From NCBI GenBank assembly GCA_017520545.1, contig JAFXFM010000013.1, positions 62,001 through 126,000 on the forward strand: 64,000 nt of DNA, given 5' to 3'. The first letter of the stretch is position 1. Every line of letters starts with the position of its first letter. Below the pieces are notes generated by a model. That model saw nothing but the letters and a program-made list of their open reading frames with translations, ran no database searches and had not been told where the DNA came from. Shown in pieces: positions 53,824-62,943 of this stretch. The position numbers were made by a program, and so were the translations under genes. Source of the DNA: Alistipes sp. GTDB lineage: Bacteria; Bacteroidota; Bacteroidia; Bacteroidales; Rikenellaceae.

Positions 53824-55113
53824 ATGAAGCGATACACACTTTTATCAATCATATTGTTGGTGGCTACTGTTGTGTCGGCCCAAAACAATTACGATCTCTC
53901 GGCACGTGGGGTAGAGCCGGCTCGCCCGCGCACGATACCTTATAATAATATGACCGGTGCAGTCAAGGGCGAGGCTTCGCAGTCGCGTTTCGTTGCCGAG
54001 GTCGAGCCACTTACCCGTAGTGAGGAGGGTTCGGTGGCAACATTTACAACATACTATGTGCTGCCTGTACATTGGCTCAATCGGCAGGTCATTCTTCGCG
54101 TAGACTACGCATCGGCGGCCTATACGGTCTTTGTAAATGGTCGTGAGGTTGGTTATGTACCTACGGGCGTTATGGGAGCCGAGTTCAATATCACGAATAC
54201 CTCTAATGAGGGACGTAACGAGGTGGTGATAAAGCTCGATAAGTCGTTACTTGCAAACAGACTCTATGAGCCGAAGGAGATGCTTGTTGATGGCGTAGAG
54301 ATATTCTCGCAGCCTACGATCCGTATGCGCGACTATGCCGTAAATGTTACGCTGAACGCGCAGGGCGATGGTGTTGCCGAGTTTGCCGTTCCGGTGAAGT
54401 GCAACTCGCTGAATAGCAAGCGGGCACGTCTGCACTACGCTTTGCGCCTGAATGATACTACTATTGTGGCGGAGGGCTATCGTGAAATTATGCTCGATAT
54501 GCGTCGTGAAGATACAGTTAGATTCTCTTGTGTTGTACCCTCTAAGGCGTTGTGGCACGCTTCGAGACCTACGATGCTGCGTCTCGATTTGGAGAGCCGC
54601 ATCGACAATCGCATATCGGAGTGTATGAGCCGTCAGATTGGATTGCGACAGATCTCTTACAGCAAAGGAAAACTCCGCATCAACAACGAGGAGGTTACGC
54701 CAAATTTTGTGGAGTTCGAGTCGCTTAAAAAGCTCGATAGGGTGAAAAGAGATGGCTACAATGGTGTTATCTTAACACTCGGCCGAGAAGCGGGCAACGT
54801 TATTGACGAGTGCACCAAGCGAGGACTTTATGTCGTGGTACGTACTCCTATCGACACATCGCTTCTGGGCGACAATATCAAACGTGGTGGCAATCCAAGT
54901 AATGACCCTGTGTGGAACGAGAGCTATCTGTGGCGAAATGCTCACGCTTTGCACTCTACAATAGGCAATTGTGCCGTTATCGGCTACGCCATAGCGAAGG
55001 GCACTACCTCGGGTTTAAATATCTACGATACCTATTTGATGTTGAAGTCGCTTGCGCCGAACTATCTCGTAATCTATGAGGGCGCAGCCGGTGAATGGGC
55101 AACGGACAAATAG
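53824..55113 (+). CDS. Truncated GH2-like protein lacking the catalytic acid/base (pseudoenzyme)
   Basis: This 429-aa protein has a signal peptide (MKRYTLLSIILLVATVVSAQ). It has a GH2 N-terminal sugar-binding domain (YVLPVHWLNRQVILRVDYAS), an Ig-like domain and the start of a barrel. In the segment aligned with WSLGNEAGNG of the nearby GH2 enzyme, it reads IGYAIAKGTTSG, so Asn-Glu is replaced by Ala-Lys. The protein ends at VIYEGAAGEWATDK, before the nucleophile strand. It therefore cannot be a normal GH2 hydrolase; it may bind glycans or be a decaying gene. Only about 75 bp separate its stop from the next terminator. Confidence 0.8.
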   Translation: MKRYTLLSIILLVATVVSAQNNYDLSARGVEPARPRTIPYNNMTGAVKGEASQSRFVAEVEPLTRSEEGSVATFTTYYVLPVHWLNRQVILRVDYASAAYTVFVNGREVGYVPTGVMGAEFNITNTSNEGRNEVVIKLDKSLLANRLYEPKEMLVDGVEIFSQPTIRMRDYAVNVTLNAQGDGVAEFAVPVKCNSLNSKRARLHYALRLNDTTIVAEGYREIMLDMRREDTVRFSCVVPSKALWHASRPTMLRLDLESRIDNRISECMSRQIGLRQISYSKGKLRINNEEVTPNFVEFESLKKLDRVKRDGYNGVILTLGREAGNVIDECTKRGLYVVVRTPIDTSLLGDNIKRGGNPSNDPVWNESYLWRNAHALHSTIGNCAVIGYAIAKGTTSGLNIYDTYLMLKSLAPNYLVIYEGAAGEWATDK

Positions 55114-55187
55114 CGGAAACTGCGAGCGGAGCGTTGGAAATTCAAAACTGCACCACCTACTGAAAATACAATGGCTAATAGTCAAAT

Positions 55188-55218
55188 AAAATTGGGTATC
55201 AAAACGATACCCAATTTT
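55188..55218. terminator. Bidirectional terminator between convergent genes
   Basis: AAAATTGGGTATC-AAAAC-GATACCCAATTTT, a perfect 13-bp stem with A/T flanks. Confidence 0.9.
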
Positions 55219-55220
55219 GT

Positions 55221-56183
55221 TTATCTCTGCTCTTGCAGGAACTCTTCGGTTACAATAAATCGCACAGCTTGCGGTACTACCGATATTGTAACAGGCGTAC
55301 CTCCCTGCAACTCGCCATCAGTTTCGAGAGGCATATTCGGAGCCGATGTAATCTTTACCTCTTTGCCCTGAGCATATTCGACGTGGCCAATGGAGTAGAT
55401 TTGTCCGTTGAATAGTCGCTTTGCGCGGAATACCACGTGCCACCAGTGTACGGGGCGAATAATCGTGAGGTCGAGCAACCCATCGTTTGCTACGGCACGA
55501 GGTAACTGCTGAATACCTCCACCGTTGTATCGACACACGCCCACCGCCAACGAGAAGAGCAACTTGTTGTAGATGACCTTTCCGTCGAGTTCGATGGTTG
55601 CACCGGCTGGTTTTGCCGAGAAGAATCCTCGTACAAGGCTATACAAATAGAGCCATTTGCCCTTGTAGCCCTTTAATTTTAGATGGTTGAATATCTGAAT
55701 AACATAGGCATCGAAGCCGAGTCCCGCAACGTTTGCCATATATCGTACGTGCTCCACTTTCGACTCTGTGTATGATACGCGTCCAACGTCCTGCAAGAAG
55801 GAGTGCCCCTCCTTTATGGCGCGAATGGCAACGGTGTAGTTGCGCGAGATGCCGAAAGTTCGTACCCAGTCGTTGCCCGTACCTACGGCAATCACTGCCA
55901 AAAGTATATCCTTCGGCTCGCACTGTTTCTGAATAAACAGGCCATTAACCACCTCGTTTAGTGTGCCGTCGCCACCCACAACGATAATTTTGCGGTAGCC
56001 ACGATTTACCGCCTCTACGGTGAGTTCGGTGGCGTGATAGCGATGCTCGGTAAATGCGGGGTCGTGGTCGATGCCGTTCTCGCGGAGCAGGTGCGATATT
56101 CTGGGGAAATCACCCAAGCCCTTGCCTCCGCCCGATACGGGATTTACCACTACAAACCAACGCTCTGTCGTGTGTTGCACCAT
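55221..56183 (-). CDS. Diacylglycerol/lipid kinase family protein (YegS/DagK-like)
   Basis: This 320-aa ATP-dependent lipid kinase has NPVSGGGKG near the N-terminus, the nucleotide-binding GGDGTLNEVVNG and AVGTGNDW motifs, and a C-terminal beta domain (PLETDGEL). It phosphorylates a membrane lipid such as diacylglycerol at the inner membrane. The spacer to pepD contains a TTAGCTGTTGGCTAAATT word repeat. Confidence 0.9.
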   Translation of the reverse strand: MVQHTTERWFVVVNPVSGGGKGLGDFPRISHLLRENGIDHDPAFTEHRYHATELTVEAVNRGYRKIIVVGGDGTLNEVVNGLFIQKQCEPKDILLAVIAVGTGNDWVRTFGISRNYTVAIRAIKEGHSFLQDVGRVSYTESKVEHVRYMANVAGLGFDAYVIQIFNHLKLKGYKGKWLYLYSLVRGFFSAKPAGATIELDGKVIYNKLLFSLAVGVCRYNGGGIQQLPRAVANDGLLDLTIIRPVHWWHVVFRAKRLFNGQIYSIGHVEYAQGKEVKITSAPNMPLETDGELQGGTPVTISVVPQAVRFIVTEEFLQEQR

Positions 56184-56231
56184 ACTATTTAATGTTTAAT
56201 TATTAGCTGTTGGCTAAATTGAAATTCAGAA

Positions 56232-57680
56232 TTATCTCTTCGGTGCGTTTTTCAATGTGTGCAACAAGAAGTCGTAGAATTTCTCAACCGAAGCAATCTC
56301 CACCTTCTCATCAGGCGAGTGTGGGTAGCAGATTGTCGGACCGAACGAAATCATATCGAGGTTAGGGTATACGCCACCTATGATGCCGCACTCCAAACCT
56401 GCGTGGATAGCAGTTACAGCAGGTTTTTTGCCATACAAAGCCTCGTACGAAGCCAACATAGCCTTCAAAATAGGCGACTCCATATTTGGCTTCCAACCGT
56501 CATACGAGCCTTCGAGTGCAACCTCTGCACCAATCAATTCAAATACACCCTTGATAGCCTCACCGAGCGCAACCTTCTCGCTCGAAACGGACGAGCGTAG
56601 TAAGCACTGAATCTTCACCGCCTTGCCGTCCGATACCACACGTGCGAGGTTTGTCGAGGTCTGTACCAAACCCTCCATCTCGACAGACATCTTCACTACG
56701 CCGTTAGGTGCGCCAACCACCGCCTTAACCAAGCCAACGGCAGTTGCAGCAGGAATAATCTCGGCAGGTACGGCAACCTCCTCTACGAGTACCGCAATCG
56801 AATCCTCGATATTCTCGAACTCTGCCTGCAAGGTCTTTTCGTATGCTGCAGCCTCGGCTTTAAACGACGCTACATCCTTAACGAGAATAATGGCTTGTGC
56901 TTCACGCGGAATAGCATTTCTTAAACCACCTCCGTCAATCGACGAAAGCAGCCACTCCTGCTTGGTGTGGAGCAACAAACGACACAGAAGACGATTGGCA
57001 TTTCCGCGCTGGAAACCGATCTGAATACCCGAGTGTCCGCCCTTCAAGCCCTTAACCTCCAACTTTACAGCCTTCCAACCCGCTGGTGCAGCCTCGGCAA
57101 CGTAGGGGAGTGTGATATTTGCATCGGTACCTCCCGCACAACCCACATACAACTCGCCCTCTGTTTCAGAGTCGAGGTTTAACAAGATATCGCCTTTGAG
57201 CAAGCCGGCCTTCAAACCGAATGCTCCGTCCATACCGGTCTCCTCGGTTGCAGTGAAAAGTCCTTCAACTGCGCCGTGTTCGAGTGTGTTGTCCTCCAAA
57301 ACAGCGAGAATAGCCGCTACGCCGATGCCGTTATCCGCACCGAGTGTTGTGCCGTTTGCAGTTACCCAATCGCCATCAATATACGCCTCGATAGGGTCAT
57401 TCTCGAAGTCGAAAACCTTGTCGTTATTCTTCTGCGGCACCATATCGAGGTGTGCTTGCAAAACGATACCTTTGCGATTCTCATAGCCGGCAGTCGCAGG
57501 CTTTGCTATATATACATTACACGCCTCATCGACGCTGTATTCGAGGTTGTGAGCCTTTGCAAACTCTACGATATATTCACGCACCCTCTCTTCGTGATGC
57601 GAAGGACGAGGAATCTGCGTCAAAGCCTTAAAATGCTTCCAAACAAGTGTCGGATTAAGTTGTTCCAAATTGTAATTCAT
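56232..57680 (-). CDS. pepD: Aminoacyl-histidine dipeptidase (PepD, M20 family)
   Basis: This 482-aa cytosolic zinc dipeptidase cleaves Xaa-His dipeptides. Metal-site motifs are LQAHLDMVPQ, TLGADNGIG, TATEETGMDG and LLNLDSETEG, and a late His lies in TAIHAGLECG. The dimerisation (lid) domain sits between about residues 200 and 400. It follows the restriction endonuclease gene by 19 bp on the same strand and shows no clear promoter of its own, so it may share its transcript. Confidence 0.95.
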   Translation of the reverse strand: MNYNLEQLNPTLVWKHFKALTQIPRPSHHEERVREYIVEFAKAHNLEYSVDEACNVYIAKPATAGYENRKGIVLQAHLDMVPQKNNDKVFDFENDPIEAYIDGDWVTANGTTLGADNGIGVAAILAVLEDNTLEHGAVEGLFTATEETGMDGAFGLKAGLLKGDILLNLDSETEGELYVGCAGGTDANITLPYVAEAAPAGWKAVKLEVKGLKGGHSGIQIGFQRGNANRLLCRLLLHTKQEWLLSSIDGGGLRNAIPREAQAIILVKDVASFKAEAAAYEKTLQAEFENIEDSIAVLVEEVAVPAEIIPAATAVGLVKAVVGAPNGVVKMSVEMEGLVQTSTNLARVVSDGKAVKIQCLLRSSVSSEKVALGEAIKGVFELIGAEVALEGSYDGWKPNMESPILKAMLASYEALYGKKPAVTAIHAGLECGIIGGVYPNLDMISFGPTICYPHSPDEKVEIASVEKFYDFLLHTLKNAPKR

Positions 57681-57699
57681 AGTTGCTATATTTTAATGA

Positions 57700-59091
57700 T
57701 TAATTCCAATATGCCATTAAATTTTTTATTGCCGTAATAAATATAGTAGGTGCATTTATTCCTAACACCATCTTTCCATCTTGATTGAGTAAGAAACCTA
57801 TTTCAACCTCTATCACAGAATCGTTATTGCTTCCATATAGTACCACTGTTCGCTTATGGGCGTAATGAGGATAGTACTTATCAAGATACATCGCTTCGAA
57901 TGAGTCATATAACTTTAATTCTTCAATTCCCTTCAAGCGATTAGCAAATGTTTTTCCTTCGATAGTTATAGACTCCTTTGAATCGATATCAATCAATACT
58001 AAATCCGGTATAGCAAGTCGTTTGCTCTTATCGCCTGCTTTATATAGTCCTCTATCCACATATTTCTCCAATGGGATATGAACTCCATCGGCTGTTTTGA
58101 AATAGCTCTTCTCACAACCAGCATGATTGTCAAATACAGAAAAACTACTTGTGAGATTTTCAACTACCGTGTGAATAAATATAGTTCCAAGTTTCTCACC
58201 CTTTATTTCATAGTGCCAATAACTATCAGGTAGATTGCATGGAGATAAGGCAAGGCCTTGCAAAGAGAGATGCAGTTTATCTGCAATTTGCAAGAATTTA
58301 TTATTGCCAACTACATGTTTCTGACTTAAACCATGTCTTGTTATTACGATGTCTTTATCCCACCCTAATTTACGCAATGTTGCACATATCAAACTTAATG
58401 TTCCTATACTTGGGTCATGTGCCAATCTATCATCTTTGTATAATCTACCAGAGACAGAGATGCTATCATCGTATTGCTCAATCTCAACAGGTACATTAGT
58501 CTGAGATTTTGGCTTGGACACAAGCTGCTTGGTCGCAATCAGTTCCTCTATGGTTGAAAATGGCTTGTATAACTCTTTATCAAGTTTTTTACCAATAATA
58601 TCAACTCCAAGAGTACTTAACATGCGAGTACCAAAAATGTATGTATCTGTTGGATTTTTCTTTTGCTCAACATGAAGCGAATATAACATCACACACTTGG
58701 TGTGAGGATAGAAAAAGTTTAAGACTACAAATTTTGTGGCACGCTGATAGACTCCGGTATTTCGACTTTCACTATCATCTGTTTTTGTCTCTTCTATTGC
58801 CAAAAGTGGAGTGTCTTGTGTGGTAGGTTGCTCTTCCTGATAATATAGGAGGTAGTCCACAAAACTAGAAGAACCGGATATGGTTTTGATATAGACATGC
58901 TCAACCTTAGGACTATTAAAGCCCTTAACCTCGTATGTGAAGTCAAAACATTTTTCACTATTCAATAATGGGCATATCCACAAATCACCACCTTTGTAGG
59001 CGATAGACTGATACCCTGCGAAATAGTCTAAAATCTTCTCCAACGACTGCTTCTTTGGGCGTTCTTCGGTTAATATCCACAAGTTCTTCAT
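57700..59091 (-). CDS. Restriction endonuclease of a two-methyltransferase type II system (putative)
   Basis: This 463-aa protein has no homologue I recognise by name. The C-terminal part has LAIPDLVLIDID followed by ESITIEGK, which fits a PD-(D/E)xK nuclease site (Pro-Asp at about 363, Glu-Gly-Lys at about 379). The N-terminal part could hold target recognition, like type IIS enzymes. It is the third gene after two adenine methyltransferase genes and overlaps the second by 4 bp (ATGA). Its sequence is clearly more AT-rich than the neighbouring housekeeping genes, which suggests transfer. Confidence 0.75.
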   Translation of the reverse strand: MKNLWILTEERPKKQSLEKILDYFAGYQSIAYKGGDLWICPLLNSEKCFDFTYEVKGFNSPKVEHVYIKTISGSSSFVDYLLYYQEEQPTTQDTPLLAIEETKTDDSESRNTGVYQRATKFVVLNFFYPHTKCVMLYSLHVEQKKNPTDTYIFGTRMLSTLGVDIIGKKLDKELYKPFSTIEELIATKQLVSKPKSQTNVPVEIEQYDDSISVSGRLYKDDRLAHDPSIGTLSLICATLRKLGWDKDIVITRHGLSQKHVVGNNKFLQIADKLHLSLQGLALSPCNLPDSYWHYEIKGEKLGTIFIHTVVENLTSSFSVFDNHAGCEKSYFKTADGVHIPLEKYVDRGLYKAGDKSKRLAIPDLVLIDIDSKESITIEGKTFANRLKGIEELKLYDSFEAMYLDKYYPHYAHKRTVVLYGSNNDSVIEVEIGFLLNQDGKMVLGINAPTIFITAIKNLMAYWN

Positions 59092-60152
59092 CGCTTCAAA
59101 ATATATAATTGTTCAAATACCTTCTTCTTTGTTCTTGATAATCCGTTGTTGTTGCTTTTGAATCGATTGTATTCAAATTGCTCCAAAACAACATCACCAT
59201 AATTGGAGAGAAGCGAGATAATATCTTCTTGCTTCATAATGCCCTCTGAATTGTAACTTAGAACAAGATATTTGTATTTACTACACTCTGCAACCTTTTT
59301 TAATGCTTGTAATGCACTTTTTGCATTGCAGAATACAGACTTCTCTTTGTCGTATGGGCGCATGCCCGTTACGCCTTTAATTTGAGGATTGTCGTATTTT
59401 GCAATAGTTTCTAATACATGATAATTTGGCAGGTACTGACGCTCGTTGTATGGAGGGTCAAGATATAATATATCTGTATCTATTTCATATAAAATAGACA
59501 AACTATCCGCATTAAAAACTCTATTTTTCTGATTGTTATTTGTTAAAAGTATCGGTCTTAACTTTAATGGCTTAATAGCTCTTGGGTCCCATTTCTTGTA
59601 AAATGCAGCATATACACCAGCAACATTTGCATATAGCGACACCGATTCTAATAGGCAAGCCAATAGAATATAGTACTCTGACTCATTAATTAATTCGGCG
59701 CTTTTCCACTCTTCTATCTTGATTCGTATAGCATCAATCTTGGCACCATTATCTCCTGTAAAATACAACCTCGGAACTTCAAGATGCAGTGTTCCATCTG
59801 GTGTGTAGTTGTTATATATAAAACCTTTAATAGGAGCAACACTGTCCAAGTAAGATAACACTAACTCTAATGGGGTATAGAAAAGAGATTGAATTTGTCC
59901 GTTATTATGTATTATAGGTAATATCTTATCAAATTTTGGGGTTTGATTATTCTCAATATATGCTTTTTGCAAACAATATGACATGTACATAATATCAGAT
60001 GAATCAACCTGATATCCTAATTGCTTAAAGTATCTTCCAACCCCTGTTGTGCCAGCAAATAAATCAAACAAACGCTTACCGCAAATGTTATTTGCAGCAA
60101 GAATAGAGTGTATCTTCTCTACTATATTCTCTTTATTGCCTATATATCTCAT
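59088..60152 (-). CDS. D12-class N6-adenine DNA methyltransferase, M1
   Basis: This 354-aa enzyme has motif X-like RYIGNKENIVEKI, SAM-binding motif I LFDLFAGTTGVGRYF and catalytic motif IV YLDPPYNERQY. The order is that of the alpha (D12) class of m6A methyltransferases. It protects one strand of the target from the downstream endonuclease. A 2-bp gap follows M2. AT-rich compared with the flanks. Confidence 0.88.
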   Translation of the reverse strand: MRYIGNKENIVEKIHSILAANNICGKRLFDLFAGTTGVGRYFKQLGYQVDSSDIMYMSYCLQKAYIENNQTPKFDKILPIIHNNGQIQSLFYTPLELVLSYLDSVAPIKGFIYNNYTPDGTLHLEVPRLYFTGDNGAKIDAIRIKIEEWKSAELINESEYYILLACLLESVSLYANVAGVYAAFYKKWDPRAIKPLKLRPILLTNNNQKNRVFNADSLSILYEIDTDILYLDPPYNERQYLPNYHVLETIAKYDNPQIKGVTGMRPYDKEKSVFCNAKSALQALKKVAECSKYKYLVLSYNSEGIMKQEDIISLLSNYGDVVLEQFEYNRFKSNNNGLSRTKKKVFEQLYILKR

Positions 60153-60154
60153 TA

Positions 60155-61024
60155 TTACAGAACATAATTAGTAATGAGAACTTCATCTGTAATGTCGCTT
60201 TTACTATTTATAGAGTGGTAGTTGGAGTTTTGATAATCCATATTCAAATGATATACATTGAAATTATGTATCTCTATCCACTGCTTCAATATAGCATTAT
60301 TTCTTCCCTTGTGCATTAAAACATTTGACAGCGCAAAACGAACACCTTTTCTATTCAACTCCGATAAAAGAGCAAGCAACTTCATCTCTTCTCTATGAGA
60401 CCAACCTGTAAAACCTCTCTTGCCGTCATTATAAGTTCCTGTTGTTATTAAATAAGGAGGGTCGCAATATACGAAGTCATCAGAGGTTAGTTCAGATAAA
60501 TCCAACTCTTCAAAATTTGAAGATGAAAACTCGACATCTAATTCATGCAATTTTGCAACGAATAACTCCAAATTCTTTTTCATGTTGGCATTATATCTAC
60601 TGCGATTTTTGCCAAATGGTATATTGAATTGGTGGTTGTTGTTAAATCTGATTTGATGGTTAAATGAATATGCTGTTAATACAAACAAATCAAGTGGGTT
60701 TCGCTCTTGATTATATGCATTCCTTAAAGCTAAATAACCATCGGTATTGGTGAGGGATAACTTAAAATCGTCAATTCTTTGCTCCACATAGTTTACAATC
60801 TCCGTTGTTGTCATAGATTTGAATTGCTTGTACAAATCTACGATATACAACAAGTTGTCGTTGAGTAATAATTTGTTCGCCTCCACATTAATTCCAACAT
60901 TTCCTCCTCCGCAAAACATATCAACGAAAGTGTCGATTTTCTTTGGAAATAGAGGTAGTAGTTGAGGCAGTAATTTGTATTTACCACCTATATAATTCAT
61001 TGGAGAGCATATATAACTTTGCAT
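60155..61024 (-). CDS. D12-class N6-adenine DNA methyltransferase, M2 (Dam-like)
   Basis: This 289-aa enzyme has MNYIGGKYKLLPQLL, motif I FVDMFCGGGNVG and motif IV YCDPPYLITTGTYN, a Dam/DpnM/FokI-like alpha-class adenine methyltransferase. Having two m6A enzymes in one system suggests an asymmetric target with each strand methylated separately. Its ATG is 2 bp after the phoH stop, so it probably relies on phoH transcription. AT content is high. Confidence 0.88.
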   Translation of the reverse strand: MQSYICSPMNYIGGKYKLLPQLLPLFPKKIDTFVDMFCGGGNVGINVEANKLLLNDNLLYIVDLYKQFKSMTTTEIVNYVEQRIDDFKLSLTNTDGYLALRNAYNQERNPLDLFVLTAYSFNHQIRFNNNHQFNIPFGKNRSRYNANMKKNLELFVAKLHELDVEFSSSNFEELDLSELTSDDFVYCDPPYLITTGTYNDGKRGFTGWSHREEMKLLALLSELNRKGVRFALSNVLMHKGRNNAILKQWIEIHNFNVYHLNMDYQNSNYHSINSKSDITDEVLITNYVL

Positions 61025-61026
61025 AA

Positions 61027-61989
61027 TCAGTTTTCCGTTTGTTTGTCGAACGCCTCGACAATATGTTTTACCAATTCGTGGCGGACAATGTCGCCCTTGT
61101 TGAACTCCACAAAGCCGATGCCCTTGATGCCTTCAACCGTACGCATTGCACGCACCAAGCCACTGTCGCTCTTGTGGGGCAAATCGACCTGCGTAACGTC
61201 GCCCGTAACGATAAACTTAGCATTGCGTCCCATTCGTGTCAGGAACATCTTTATCTGCGACAGGGTAGTGTTCTGCGCCTCATCGAGAATTACGAAGGCG
61301 TTGTCAAGAGTACGACCACGCATATAGGCAAGTGGTGCAATCTGTACCGTGCCGTCCTCCATAAACTTCTGCAACTTTGCCGGTGGAATCATATCGTTCA
61401 GTGCATCGTACAGAGGCTGCAAATATGGGTCCAACTTATCCTTTAAGTCGCCCGGCAGAAATCCCAATTTTTCGCCGGCCTCCACCGCAGGACGAGTAAG
61501 TATCACTCGGCGCACCTGCTTATCGCGCAATGCTCGCACTGCTAATGCAATGGCTGTATAGGTTTTGCCCGAACCTGCTGGGCCCGTGGCAAATATAAGG
61601 TCGTTCTTGTCGTACAAATCTACGAGTTTGCGCTGATTGGCGGTGCGGGCCTTTACGATAACGCCATTATTGCCGTAGACAATAACCTCTTTGTCGCCTT
61701 TGTGAGCCGCCTCTGCTGCCTCGGCAAAACCCACCGAGAAAGATTGCTCGATAACCTCCTTCGAGATGTGGCCGTAGCGGTCGTAGTAGGCTATTAACCC
61801 AGCCATTTGGCGTTCAAATCGCTCCACGTCGCCTTTTGCACCAAGCACCTTCAACGCAGAGCCTCGCGCTACGATTTTAAGTTTTGGGTGCATTGCCACA
61901 ATCTGTTGCAGGTAGCACTCCTTGGCACCATACAATTCGCGGGTATCGACACCCTCGATAACTATCTCTTTACCTGTTGTTTCGGTCAT
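61027..61989 (-). CDS. PhoH family ATPase
   Basis: This 320-aa PhoH-like protein has an N-terminal KH-like region and an ATPase domain with Walker A GPAGSGKT and Walker B FVILDEAQN. AYMRGRTLDNAFV and TGDVTQVDLP are typical. It is probably an RNA-associated ATPase. The last codons (QTEN) are encoded by a TTTTCCG word on the plus strand. It is the first gene of the transcript that runs into the restriction-modification cassette. Confidence 0.93.
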   Translation of the reverse strand: MTETTGKEIVIEGVDTRELYGAKECYLQQIVAMHPKLKIVARGSALKVLGAKGDVERFERQMAGLIAYYDRYGHISKEVIEQSFSVGFAEAAEAAHKGDKEVIVYGNNGVIVKARTANQRKLVDLYDKNDLIFATGPAGSGKTYTAIALAVRALRDKQVRRVILTRPAVEAGEKLGFLPGDLKDKLDPYLQPLYDALNDMIPPAKLQKFMEDGTVQIAPLAYMRGRTLDNAFVILDEAQNTTLSQIKMFLTRMGRNAKFIVTGDVTQVDLPHKSDSGLVRAMRTVEGIKGIGFVEFNKGDIVRHELVKHIVEAFDKQTEN

Positions 61990-62003
61990 TGGCTCTTGCT
62001 CTT

Positions 62004-62771
62004 TTAGAATACCACACCTACACGCAACTGCACACTTCTGGTTCTGGTGCGGAACTTCATCGCCTCGGGTTGTTTAGTTTCGTCGAGTGTCCAGATATAT
62101 TGGTTCTCCGATTTGATATCCTTGAACTGGTCGGCATATCGCACATCAATCATCATAACCTTGGCAAATCGTACGCTGATACCCGCCGTGTAGGTTATGG
62201 TTGGGTAGATTTTTCCGATGTGCATCTGCTGAATGGTCTCGTCGTCGGTGCGAGGCAGTTGGTAGGTCGCCTCGTCCATCAGCGTAAATACCGGTCCGAA
62301 GTTGAAGCGGAACATAGCTGCGCGGAACGACAGCAACAGAGGAATCTGCACAATGTTCGACTTGACCTTTGTCGAGAAGTTGTTGGCCGCCTTGTCGTCT
62401 ATTCTGAGTGCTGAACGTGCATACGAAATCTCCGGCTGGAAACCAAATGTACGGCCAATGTTGAGGCGGAACTGCAACGCTGCACCTCCCGACCACTGCA
62501 TCGACATCTTCGGAGTGAAGTTCTCGCTGATAGGCACCACATTGAACCAGTTGTATCGTGCACCAACTCCCAAACCGAACTCCGTAGAGACCTTTGGCTT
62601 ATCGCTCTTTACCTCCGGCATCTTGCTTACACGATTGCGCTTAGGCTCCTCCTTTGCCGGCTCTTTTGTAATCTTCTTCTCCTCCTCGTTTGCGGTGTTT
62701 TGTGCCATAATCGGCATAGTCATAGCCACCAGTAAGGTTAAAAAAAGAACTTTTAATCCGTTATGCTTCAT
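62004..62771 (-). CDS. Outer membrane beta-barrel protein (PorT-like)
   Basis: This 255-aa protein has a signal peptide (MKHNGLKVLFLTLLVAMTMP, cleaved after AQ) and a Lys/Glu-rich linker (about residues 25-60), then a barrel of alternating strands such as FGLGVGARYNWFNVV, ending SVQLRVGVVF with a C-terminal Phe. This layout matches small PorT-family barrels of Bacteroidetes, some linked to type IX secretion. An in-frame ATG at 62789 is possible. It lies 14 bp upstream of phoH and may be cotranscribed. Confidence 0.8.
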   Translation of the reverse strand: MKHNGLKVLFLTLLVAMTMPIMAQNTANEEEKKITKEPAKEEPKRNRVSKMPEVKSDKPKVSTEFGLGVGARYNWFNVVPISENFTPKMSMQWSGGAALQFRLNIGRTFGFQPEISYARSALRIDDKAANNFSTKVKSNIVQIPLLLSFRAAMFRFNFGPVFTLMDEATYQLPRTDDETIQQMHIGKIYPTITYTAGISVRFAKVMMIDVRYADQFKDIKSENQYIWTLDETKQPEAMKFRTRTRSVQLRVGVVF

Positions 62772-62807
62772 AGTGTCAAATTTTTTCAAAATTTATCTAT
62801 CAACCCC

Positions 62808-62815
62808 CAAAAATA
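62808..62815 (-). promoter_or_regulatory. Candidate -7 box of the PorT-like/phoH transcript
   Basis: TATTTTTG on the minus strand matches TAnnTTTG, 37 bp upstream of ATG 62771. Confidence 0.5.
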
Positions 62816-62845
62816 ATAAATATTTTTGAAATAAATAGTGTACAA

Positions 62846-62876
62846 TTGGGAAAATATCAAACTTTTTGTATCTTTG
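62846..62876 (+). promoter_or_regulatory. Promoter of der
   Basis: TTG (62846-62848), 20 bp and TATCTTTG (62869-62876). The der leader contains an AAAGCTAACGGCTAAGGG word repeat. Confidence 0.65.
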
Positions 62877-62943
62877 TAGTCGGATTATGGTGCAATGTAA
62901 AAAAGTTGATAGCTAAAAGCTAACGGCTAAGGGCTTTATAGAT

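Noticed and set aside
53774-53848. Upstream start for the HsdR_N-like protein
   Set aside because: The extension crosses the divergent promoter palindrome and has no domain similarity.
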